From positions 56,028,494-56,092,493 of the forward strand of contig NC_053045.1 of assembly GCF_003473485.1 (NCBI RefSeq): DNA of 64,000 nt, in the 5' to 3' direction. This document shows, one piece after another, positions 1-10,800 of the stretch. Under the pieces are notes generated by a model that was not told where the DNA came from, did no database searches, and saw nothing but the letters and a program-made list of their open reading frames with translations. Position numbers and translations under genes: made by a program. Source of the stretch: Medicago truncatula. Lineage: Eukaryota; Streptophyta; Magnoliopsida; Fabales; Fabaceae. How positions within the stretch are numbered: position 1 is the first letter of the stretch; every line of letters starts with the position of its first letter.

Positions 1-1149
1 GTTTATGCCTTTCTGGTATCAAATGAAAGAAAAACATGTGTGCAAATAGAGAGAGAAGGAGAGGAGTGAATTGTCTTTTTGATAAGGAACACGTCATCAT
101 CATCATCATCATCATAGTCTTCTTGAGAAAAGCACAAACAACCTTTTTCTGTGTTATGGCATTGGCATCCATCAAATTCCGGACTGTCTAGTTTGTTCCA
201 GTTAGGGGATTATTCACTTTCACTAAAGTAAGTGTAACACTCTTGTTTTTGGTTACACTCACTCAAGTTCCTTTTCTCCTGCAGACTGCAGTCCACATAT
301 TCTACTTAATGTGTATAAATTTTAATGGCTATCGTAATTTTGTCCATCTACAAAAGAATAAACATGGGTATGTTACAATATAAGTATTGATAATCGTTGT
401 TTCAAAGACATTGGTTAAATAATCAATAAATAAAAAATTTCGCTTGAAAATATAAATTGTTATAAAAAAAATTATAAAAACTTAATTGTTTTAGTTGTTT
501 TACATATGTTGTTTAACATTCTCCTTACAATAACTTAAGCAATGTTGAACCACTCATAAGGTGAATTTTTTCCGTCCCCACGATTCTCAAGGGACTTTGG
601 TTTGTCTGAAATTTTAGAATTCAAATGTGTAAAAAAGATTTAGAAAATCCTCTTATCGCGTCTCAGGATTCTATAATGTAGACAATACTAAAAAGTGTCG
701 TGGATGAGAAAATAAATATATTTATGTTTGTTTATTTATTGTGGTTTGGCACAATTGAAATGTTTGTATTAAGTTTTAGAATTAGGTCCAATTATAATTG
801 AAATGCCTTATTGGATTGCATATCCTCAGATATGCATAGAGACCTCGCAAATAACTTCATTTTCAAAATTCAAAGTCGGTGGAATTTCCATTTTCTACTC
901 GCAAAATGTTGAATAAATTTCTCATTCTAATAAATAAATAAAACTACCAAAATATATTCTAACCCATTATTTAACACATGTATGCTTATATGTTGAAGTT
1001 TATGTGAGATCCGCATAATTTATAGATTTTCGTCCAAATTTCAACCATTAAAAATGTGTGTTTTGAGAATGTGTTGCTAGTGCTCCTTTAATTTCCTTCC
1101 TATTTTTAAAGAGTACTAACAACACACTCTAGGAATCATGTATCTATTC
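1..1149. other. Non-genic AT-rich stretch
   Basis: No convincing coding exon on either strand. A short (CAT)n microsatellite lies at about 91-114 and a purine-rich GAGA tract at about 48-66. The rest is AT-rich with no recognised element. It could be distal flank of a gene lying left of the window, but nothing in the sequence proves it. Confidence 0.5.
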
Positions 1150-1175
1150 TCTCACTACAAGAAAATTGTCATTTT

Positions 1176-1275
1176 ACGACACTGACATTGCGACATATTG
1201 GCTTAACTGTCGCAAAGTTGCTTGTTTATTAATGTTTGCGACAGTTCATACGACAGGTTGGTCATATGTCGTAAT
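1176..1275. repeat. 5' subterminal repeat zone of CACTA element
   Basis: Repeated GCGACA, TGTCGCAAA and CGACAGTT motifs in both orientations directly inside the left terminus. They mirror the right-hand zone at 7936-8190, where GCGACAGTTTAAACTGTCGC forms a perfect palindrome. By analogy with En/Spm these are probable TnpA-binding sites; binding itself is inference. Confidence 0.75.
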
Positions 1276-3222
1276 ATTTTAATTCTAAAGAGTAATGACT
1301 TTCAGCGGGAAATGAAAATTAAAGAGCGCTTCTTTCAAATAATTGGCTCCCTCCATTTATTTTTAGAAAAAAAAAAAAAAAACCATCATAAATCCATATC
1401 ACTCACAAATCGTTCCAGTTCTTCCTTCACGCAGCCAAACCCCAAATCCATATCACTCACAAATCTTCTCACTATGATAATCAAACTCAGTCAGCCAAAC
1501 CCCAAATTGTTCCAGTTCTTCACTCACTAGCAAATCGTTCCACTTCAACTCGCTTTCTCACTGTAAGTTTCTTTTTCTTCGTTGATTTTCTCCCATTGTA
1601 TGCTTTGATTTGTTTATTTTTTCTTCATTATTATTTGTTCCGACCTTGATTCAACTTAGAAAATTCGGAGTTGATGTTCTGAGTTTCTTTGAAAATCATT
1701 CTCCCTCCATCAGCGAAACCCCAAATCCTTCACCCACCCACCCACTCAACAAAACCCCAACTCATAAAACCCCAGATTGCAAATTGTTTCAATCCCTAAT
1801 TCTTTTTCCTCCAAAAGCCAAGTCGATTCTCTCTAGCAAAACCCCAGATTGCAAATAGCTTCTCTCTCACAAAAGCCCAAATCATAAAACCCCTTTTGTT
1901 TTCGACGGTCACGGCCGTCCGGTTCGAAGTTTGCACTATTGTGAAGGTCTTCTTTTCAATTCTATGTGTGTAATGAATTTAGGTTTAAGAATCTAGGTTT
2001 TTTTTATATTTTTTATTTTATCTTGTGTGCAATTTCAAGAATTTAAATAATGAACTGTATGAACAATTACAATGTACGAAGACATCATTTTTTCTTTTTC
2101 ATTATGAAAACTTGACAATCATTCAAGAAATATATAGTAATATTTTATTTTATTTTGCTTTGATTGAAACTTTGGTACATACATGTTTTGATTTATGGCT
2201 GTAACCTTGCAAAATGCACATAAAATCAATGGAGATAACACATATGTCAAGTGTTTGTTCCCATGTTGTAGTGAATGGACTTGAATTCAGTGCTTAAGTG
2301 AATTCTCACAATTTGTAGTAGTGACTCTCTGCTGCCATCTACTACCTAACGGTTCAAACACACAATTTGTAGTAGTGACTCTATTTTCTAAAATTGATAA
2401 TGTATTCTTGTTGTTTTAGCTATTCTTGTTTTGAGGTGGGTTTAGTTGGTCTTTTCTAGTCGTTTTGGTGTGGCAGTTTTTTGGAGGTGGCGTGTCTGTT
2501 CTGAGTGTTGGGGGATCAGCTATGGTTGTCTTTGCCTTGTTGTCCCCTGTTTTCCCTATCTGGTCTGGGTTGTAGGGTTCAGTTGCAGCTGTGCTTGCCT
2601 TGATACTATGGTGTTTTGCGCATCTCGTTTTGTTGGGTTGTGTTTGAGGTTGTTATGTGGAAGGAGTTTTGTTTTTCTAGTTTTGGTTTTGGGCGTTGTC
2701 TTCCTGGTTTTTTCTAGTATGGGTTTTGTTGCATCACTATTTTGGGGGAATGAATTACAAGAAGATTACTTCATTTTTGTCTTTCAATAAGTGTCATAGT
2801 TTATAACATGATAAAATTATATGATGTTAGTATGAATCTGGTATGTAGAAAAATTAGTTGTATTTGAGTTACTTGCATCATTGCATTAGTTAGTTTAATT
2901 TTATTTTGTTCCGGCAGAGTTCATGCTTTTTAGAAACAAAACATATTATGGTTGTCTTTGTTTAATGATATACAAATGTTTGAATATTGTAGTTTTCATT
3001 GAGGACCACAGGTGCCTATTCTTCTCTAGTTTTAACCATTTCTTAAATATTGAAGGACTTGTACACTTGATAATATATGGAAAGAAAATTTATCGATGAT
3101 TTTATTTATGGCTAATTTTGTATTACACAAGATACTTTTACTTATCTTGTGCATTGTTTTGACTTATTTATCATCAATGCTTGCAGCGTAAGTGTTTTTG
3201 GAGTCTCAACCTTGTGAAAAAG

Positions 3223-6200
3223 ATGACACCATATGAATATGCGCGGAGCAAAAGAATTGAAGTTATTAATGAAAAGATTCACGCTCTCAATCTGCCAATT
3301 CTCGCCCAATCCCTTGTCAAATCGTCTTCTGCCACTAAAAAACCTTCATCGGTATGATTTATTGATTCTGAAGCTTTAGAACCTTTTTTTTTTTTTATTG
3401 ATTTCTGATTCATCGGTTTAAAGGATAATGTATCTAATATGTTTAAAAGAACATATCTTTATTTGATTTATTTTTCTTGCTTAATTTTGATCTCATCGGT
3501 GTAGTAATATTATCTCACTTGTCAAAAAAATGTTTTAGACTCAGAATAGTATTTTTCTTAACTAATTATGAAACTTAGATTTGATGTTTAAAGGATAGTT
3601 TATGCGTTAGCTAGAAATGTATGATATTGTTTAACTGTGTTATAGACATTTGTTGCAAACTCATTCTCAAACACTTCTCAACTTAAAGAACCTGAATTTA
3701 ACTTTGTAGTGAGATGTTTGCATTCTTATCTATATATTTATAATGTATTGTTGATGTCAGATGTTGTTTATGGCATACTGTGATTATGTACATGAAAGTG
3801 TGATCTTAATTTTACTTTTGATTCCTATAGTTATTTTTTCTTTGTTGGACCAACCAAATCCCTCCATATTTATGACTGTGATCTTATTTAGTCTGTGAAG
3901 GGTCGTTCAAGGTTTGTACAACCTGGAGCTCTTGAGGTAGCAAACAAGAAGCGCCTTCGTTCGCATGACTTACCACAAGCCCCTCCACCACCCACACATG
4001 TGACACAAGCCCCTCCACCACCCACACATGTGACACCACCACCTGCACCAGTCCAAGAGACATATCCACTAACTAGCAAGGTGACAACACTGCCGAAAAT
4101 AGTCGAGGTGACTGAACTGCCATCTTCCCAGGCCACATCACATAATCATTCTATTCCATTCCCTGATTCTGAAGATGACGTGTTAGATGATGCGCCCAAT
4201 ATTACTCAAAAAAAGAAATCTAAATATTGGGATTTAGAAGTTATAAGTAAGTGATCTAATTCCAAATTATCTTTAAATAATTTAATTGTTTTACATCATT
4301 GACTTATGCTATATTTCACTTACTTTCTTATGTGTTAGATGGGGTGGGTCATGTTTCAAACATGCGTTTAGTGGTGTATGATGTGTTGCTTGAATCTCCT
4401 AATGGAACAAGGATAATAACAAGATGGAATGGCCGTCAACCAGTGGGAGAAGCAGCTGGTTTTTTAGCGAGTTTTTTGGGTACCCTTGCTAGAATGTATA
4501 GAGACTTTCCAATAATGTTTGAAAGTTGGGACAAAATTCCAGAGAAAACAAAAACTAAAGTTTATGATGAAAAAATAAAGGTATCATTGATATACAACTA
4601 TATATTTCTGATTTATTGTTTCTTTTGTTTAGTAACTATTATTTTATGTTTATGTTTCAAGACAAAATTTGTTGTTGATGATGGAGACAACAAAAGCTAT
4701 ATTTTGACAAGTATTGGAAGGAAATGGAAGGATGAAAGATGTCGGTTGTTCAAGGAACATTATAAATGGGATCTCCCATTAGAAGTGAATCTTGCGAATT
4801 ATCCACGTCATATTGGCCCAACCGATTGGGCTCTTTTTGTAGCATATAGGCGGAAGCCGGACACGCAAAAGAAGGCGCGAAAAAATGTAGCAAATAGGAA
4901 AAAACTAACGACCCCTCATACACTAGGAAAAAAGTCTCTTGCGAGGAAGAAAGATGAGTTGGTATGATTCACTCAATCTGTCATTGATCAAATGCTTAAT
5001 TGCACAAGTACTTATTATATGTGGTTATTTGTAGGAAGTGAAAGATGGTCGAGAATACAGTAGGGCAGAAATGTTTTCAGTTTCTCATAAGGACTCCAAA
5101 GGGCTATATGTCAATGAAGAGGCCAAGAAAAAAGCTGTAAGTGCATCTTTTCCTTTTATTACTGATGGGTGTAATTGCCTTTTCATGAATGAAATTGTAC
5201 AATTATGATTATGCACAAGTTTGACTTAGGTAACTGACTATACATGATTGATGATTCATTTTGGAATATTGTAAAGCAGACAAAGTTCACTGCTGATGTG
5301 TATATTGTTTGGTTAGATTGTGCAGACATTATTATAGATAGAAGTAGAGTAATAGAATGCATACAAAGAGGGAAGATCTAGATTCATAGCACGGCTTGCA
5401 TGCCTTAGATAGATCTATCATATAAAGTAAGAAAAAAAATTGACGTAAATATCACAAGATTCAAGCTAGGTGGATGATTAAAGAAATAGATAAGTGTTTT
5501 TTGAGGTCAAAAGGTTCCCTTTAAACTCAAACAAATTTTATAACAAAACCATAGCACTTGATGCTTTATGGCACTAAATCATGGGTGATGACAATATAAG
5601 CATAAGCTGAGTGTTGCAGAAATCAAAATGTAGTCATTGATGAGTGGAAACATAAGACAATATCAGGAATAAATGCATAAGAAAAGTAGGGTAACATAAA
5701 CACCTATTGGGAAAAGAAAGAAGAACCTCGCCTATGATGGTTTGGCTGTGTGTGAAGAAGGCTAAATGAAACCATAGTAATGAAACTTATAAAATTATAA
5801 AATGAAACACCAGCATAGATAAGTGAAAGATGATTTAAATTAATTACAGTATCCTTCAACTCATTAATGACACTTTATTATATAATTATCCCCTTTGATT
5901 AAGCTAGTGAAGTCTGAGCCCTGAGGCATATTCTAAAAGTCTTAATACATCCTTCTCCACCCATTAGCATTCACATTTTGTCATGTGAATATTATTAATA
6001 AATATCAAACCCTAGTACAATTTTCACATCTCAAATGAATACAATCATTGAATTAAATTCAGAAAGTTAAATCAATAAACAAAGTCTTATCCCTCAAAAG
6101 AGATAGTCAAATTGCATACCTTTTATTTCCAATACTCATACACAGACTGGAGAATTGTGTATTTGACAATCTGAGCTTGTAATGACTGCAATTTATAGAA

Positions 6201-7529
6201 AACAATTTTTGATAAGCTAAATAGGATTCATATGTTTGTACTGCAAGACAGTGATATGAAATGCACAGTGAAACTTCAAAGATGCTCCTACAGTATCTAA
6301 AAGCTAAACTTATCAACACATGGAACAAAATTGTTTCAAGATAGATTCTTAACACATAAAGACCCTAAAAGAATTTGACCTCGATAGCAGTTTCAAATTG
6401 TAGTAGCACAGGATGCTAATCAAACAATTTCGAAGTATGATTGATTGCTTTGTAAGTCTGACATAGTGATAAACATCTTGTGAAGTACCTTTGTTTATCA
6501 AATAAGAGCCCTGGATAATATGCAGGAACAATTGCAAATTGAAATGCAAAACACTCCTGAGAATGAAGCATTTGTCAAAGTGTTTGGAAAAGAACATCCT
6601 GGATATGTGCGTTCTATGGGACTTGGGATACCACCATCTCAAATCTCTACTTCTCACCGTGCTAGAGCGACATCTTCCTTTGAGGCTAATGAGAAGATGT
6701 TGAAAATGCAAGCCGAAATCGATTCACTTAAGGATAAGGCTTCACAAGTTGATATCTTGAAGGAACAAGTGGCATTTTTGATGCAAATGCAGAATTCTAG
6801 AGAAAAACAGGTAAAATTGTATTTTCACAAGTTTCATTCTTGTTGCTTGGATTAGGATGTTAAGTTTTAGGTAGGAATGTGCATAGTTCATAAACCAAAC
6901 CAAACCAAATTGTATACACTTCCCGAATGATATTTTTTATTATCAACATCAGTTTAAGGTTGTCCCGGTGTTGTGTGGAATCATTGATTTGGATTGCAAG
7001 TTTCAGGAAGTAACTTGAAACTCGTAAGGACCTGCTGTAGTAATTTGAAATTAACTATGCATGGTTGCTGCCGTAATTGAGGATGTATTGCATCGGTTGT
7101 AGCAGTTTAACTATACCTTTTTATATACTTGCTGCAAATTATAGGTAGTTTAGTATGTGATGAAATAACTTTAATTGGATTACGGCTTTAAAATTTGGAT
7201 CACGTTTAGATAATAATTTAGTTAAGGCTAAACAAATTTTTTGAACACCTAGTTTTAGGGGCTGGTTAGGTTGTTGTTGTCAACTTCTTTGGAGCTCGAC
7301 TTTGGATTTTGTATTTTTTACTTGGTTGTTTGGTGTTATTTTTACAAGGTCTGTTTGACTTAGTTGTTTTATTTTATTATCCATTTTGAATAATGTTGTT
7401 TTCTTTTGTTTTGAGTGTTAATGAGTAATTTGATATTGCTAATCATTGTCTTATTTTATTTTTCAGCCAACAAACACAGAATCACCAAGAGATGGTGTGC
7501 GCTCCTCCGAGTCTAGTTACCCACCTTGA
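3223..7529 (+). CDS. TnpA-like plant transposase (Ptta/En/Spm, Transposase_24 type)
   Basis: Exons by splice signal and frame: 3223-3351, 3892-4246, 4339-4580, 4662-4961, 5035-5136, 6526-6810, 7467-7529. They join to 1,476 nt without a break, giving 491 residues. The start is MTPYEYARSKRIEVINEKI. A proline-rich linker holds two exact QAPPPPTHVT repeats from a 30-bp DNA duplication (3974-4033). The conserved core includes RWNGRQPVGE, FPIMFESWDKIP, IGRKWKDERCRLF and GPTDWALFVAYRR, typical of the plant Ptta/En/Spm family. A basic KKARK/RKK stretch could be a nuclear signal. The C-terminal part is a predicted coiled coil (MLKMQAEIDSLKDKASQV), usual for dimerising TnpA proteins. TnpA is thought to bind subterminal repeats and bring element ends together. 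No stop or frameshift was found, so it may still be expressed. Exon borders and the start are my inference; noncoding 5' exons upstream are likely. Confidence 0.8.
5551..5830 (+). repeat. Degenerate LINE (RTE-type) reverse transcriptase 3' fragment in intron 5 of TnpA gene
   Basis: With frame changes the sequence reads MLYGTKSW, then a weak AEMRM-like block, and ends in a WFGCV block. These match the order MLYGTECW...LRWFGHV at the end of RTE/L1-type reverse transcriptases. Several stops and frameshifts show it is dead. It sits in the 1.39-kb intron between exons 5 and 6 of the CACTA gene. Family identification is from recall of the conserved end motif. Confidence 0.45.
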
Positions 7530-7935
7530 GAATCATGAGCAACATCACTAGGGATATTTAGATAAATATTATGAGCTAATGATGATGTACTTTTTTGTAA
7601 AGTCAACCATTGAAATTCACTTGTATTTTGGTTTTTGAACGTTTAAGCTACTTTATTTATAGTTTTAATCAAGTTCATTCAATGTATGGATCTGAATGTT
7701 TAAGCTACTTTATTTATAGTTTTAATTAAGTTCAATGTATGGATCAACATTGACACTTTTGGATGGTTTATATGAATGAAATTAAGTAATTTATAGTTAT
7801 ATATTATTCCATTTTAAGTATTTATTGATTAATAGTTTCATTTTAAATTAAGATTAATTGTTATTTATTCAACTGTCAAAATTAATCTAATGAAAATTGA
7901 CAAATAAGAAATATTATTAAAAAAATGAAATTTAT

Positions 7936-8190
7936 ACATTTGCGACAGTTTTAAACTGTCGCAGCAAGCCTATAAGACCCATCCATTCAAAATTAAAAAA
8001 TCACATTGCGACAGTTACAACTGCGGCAATACCTTTTACGACGGTTGTAACGACAGTTTCTCGAACCGTCGCGAAATACCTTTGCGACATGCATTTTCTC
8101 GTCGGTTGAGGAACTGTCGCAAATGACCGATTGCGACAGTTTAAACTGTCGCAAAGCCTTAATTTACCTGTCGCAAAATGACAATTTTCT
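7936..8190. repeat. 3' subterminal repeat zone of CACTA element
   Basis: At least six copies of the octamer GCGACAGT or its complement, several arranged as palindromes, lie between the TnpA 3' flank and the right terminal repeat. Same motif as the left subterminal zone. Confidence 0.75.
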
Positions 8191-8200
8191 TGTAGTGTCT

Positions 8201-10009
8201 AGGTATTGTATTTTGTTGTGCATTTGAACACTTTGCAAAACAAAAAAGAATAATATGTAGAGAAAATAACAATGAAAAACGACAGCCAAACATTCGAAGC
8301 AACAATACTAATAACCTATGTGGATAGCAAACGCACAATCAAACCAAGGAACAAGGAAAAGAGAGTATGAAAATGAAAACATCAAGATTATTTATCCAAT
8401 TCTGCCTAAATTTGACTTATGTACGGGGAAGGGAGTGGCTAGTCAATCCACTATGAATGAGTCTTTACAACAAATACAAAGAAATTATATGAAATTAGCC
8501 TCAAAAGCACCTTAGTTTTACCCTTTTTCAAGTCTCTCAACCCATAGGGAAATCATAAGAAAAATCAAGAGAGAAAGATTACTTTCCTATAATAAGATAT
8601 CAGTATCCAAGGTGTTTATAATGTGTTTCCCAACCCAAGAATCTAACTACAAAGCACTCAACCCTTAGCTTTTAAGTTTTCGAAAGCTTCCTTTTTTTAG
8701 TCTCTCAAGACTACACAACAAAAGAGCAGAAGAATGCTTAAGTATGCTCCAAAAATCAAGACAAACACATCACGCTTTGTCCCAGATGCCTCGCGCCTTC
8801 GGCCAACGATCACTCGAGCATATCACTCTGGGCATGCCTAGCATGTTTGCCTCCCAGATGAGGCAGTAGCGAAATTCTTGAAACTTTGTCTATAACCCGC
8901 CTCACGGTTGGATAGTATTGAACTATACTTTCCAGACTTCCAAACCTTGCAGTGAGATATCAAGACACTCACAACATATTCAACTCGCACGAAAGCCAAA
9001 ACGACGCTAAATTCTCTAGAGAGTATAAGTGTTGAGTGAGATATAACACAAACTTCAGTTGGAAGGGATTCGATCTATAGGATTTACGTTGTAGTGTTGG
9101 CCATCCCTGAGTTTAGTGCTTGAACGAGCAACAATGGACTTTTTTTTTTTTTTTTAGATTTTCAATTGAAACCCTGTTTAGTCGCCAAAGTGTAATAGTT
9201 GGTCTAGTTAAGGTTGTATATTGAGTTGGATTATTCAAGATAGATTATATAAATTTTAAAAATTACTTTATTTGTAAGTATAATATTTGATAAAAATAAA
9301 TAAATAAAAAAACTTCATATCTCCCCAGCCAATGTGATATATTGAAATAAGTAAAAAAAAATAGTACCGTGGTTGTTTCCTAATTTGGTTTGAACCATTT
9401 TTGAAAGAAAAAAACAACGTGTGGTTCACTTCAATTGAGATAGTATCTTTGAGACTTTTAATTATGTATTGGTAAAAATAATTACCAAACACTTTGTAAA
9501 ATGATTCATTTTTTATCGGTACATAATTAAAAATGTATTATTCAAAAAATAATAATCAAACATGTATATTACGTACGTCTAATAACATTTTACAAAGTAT
9601 ATACACATCAACATATAAAGCATATAATATACAAAAATTTACATTGCTACACGATAATACATAAATTAGTAAATGATATTTTGCATTCAACAGAGTGTTT
9701 GAAAAAAAAAACAACTAATAAGTGGTATTAAAATACAAATAAATAATATATTAACATAATATTTTATTCTACTAGTATATAAATTAAGGTGTGTTGGTTC
9801 AATTGATAAAAATGTAGTTCATATTTCACATGACTTGAATCTCATTGTTATTGTGAGGACTTCAATGGTGGGTTCTATGTAAAAAATAGTTTATCTTTGT
9901 AGGTGAAATTTGAATGATGCTGAGACATTTGTTAACTTTCGAAATTCAACTTACACAAAAATTTAATCATCAATAAATAAATATTGAAGTCCCTTCGGTT
10001 GGACTTGTC
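8201..10009. other. Non-genic stretch with possible SINE-like remnant
   Basis: No coding exon supported. At about 9785-9960 there is a possible tRNA-derived remnant (GGTTCAATTGATAA as a weak A-box and GACTTGAATCTC as a weak B-box). The part 8230-9120 is somewhat GC-richer and could be noncoding flank of an old retroelement, but no LTR pair or primer-binding site was found. Confidence 0.4.
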
Positions 10010-10800
10010 AATCCAAAGTCAAAAGATTGCACATACGCCTGACCAAGGTGGTAACTATGCCATCAAGATTGTTGTTATTTGTAATCATATCATTAAGGAT
10101 TTTTTTAGTCACTTTCCATAACGAAGTGTGAAATACGATCTCTCCAAATCATATTCAAACCAACGTACAATCTCCACATCTTCGCATGAAATGTGTCACA
10201 AGAATCGATTTTTTTAGTGTAGTCTTTGATTCAACACCCATCTGAATTGTGAAAAACGCCTCCGCACCCCGATGATTCGTTATTCCCCTTACAAGCACCA
10301 TCGTTGTTGCGTTTGATCCAACCTTCCAGAGGTCTCTTCAAATGAACGTGGATCGTCTCCTTATGTTGAGGAACTTGGAGAAGATTTTGAAAGATACATT
10401 CTCAAGTCATGAGGCCGTTGTAAATTGTCCTTAAAAATTGTTTTATTTCTCCACGTCTAGAGAAACCATGACGTGATCATGAAAGTTGTCTATCATCCAT
10501 CCTTGGAAGCTCTCATCCCATGGTTGTTTAAGTTATTGAAAATTCAGTCCCTACCATCACTCAAAAAGAAATTACTAATAAAAATTGAAGGATCTAGCCG
10601 GAGCCAAACCTTAGTTGCATGCAAGAAAACACGCAACACATGAAGGGTGGTCTCATCATCCCTCCCACATCTGACAAACTTTTAACCAAAGCCTTCAATT
10701 TGTGAAAGTAAGTGGACAAAATAGTCACCAGAGTTGAAACCAAGCAGTTATTAGAGAGGAGGACACATTGACATGTTGTGTGTCTGGATTTTAGTAAAAG
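10010..10800 (-). pseudogene. Decayed non-LTR retrotransposon end with RNase H domain
   Basis: Read on the minus strand, pieces in different frames give LSDVGG, HVLRVFLHATKVWLRL, then GWIKRNNDGACKGN and SGCGGVF, and finally AKMWRLYVGLNMIW. The DGA...GCGG order is the start of the RVT_3 RNase H fold found at the end of plant LINE polyproteins and in related plant genes. It has many stops and frameshifts and is not functional. A second, less decayed relative lies at 16085-16815. Confidence 0.6.

Larger units (their letters stand above)
1153..8197 (+). mobile_element. Complete CACTA (En/Spm) DNA transposon, TnpA-only
   Basis: The left end begins CACTACAAGAAAATTGTCAT and the right end is its inverted copy; about 28 of the first 29 bases match. 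The direct repeat TCT flanks both sides (1150-1152 and 8198-8200), the 3-bp target duplication usual for CACTA elements. Subterminal zones (about 1176-1275 and 7936-8190) are packed with direct and inverted copies of GCGACAGT/ACTGTCGC, the kind of motif TnpA proteins bind. The element is 7,045 bp and carries one TnpA-like gene (3223-7529). I see no Transposase_21/TnpD gene, so movement would need TnpD supplied from elsewhere. An older LINE fragment sits inside intron 5. Near-identical termini and an open gene suggest a fairly young insertion. Confidence 0.93.

Noticed and set aside
2446..2790. 114-codon plus-strand frame rich in Val, Phe, Cys and Trp
   Set aside because: GT-rich low-complexity sequence in the CACTA leader; no family pattern and no splice context linking it to the TnpA exons.
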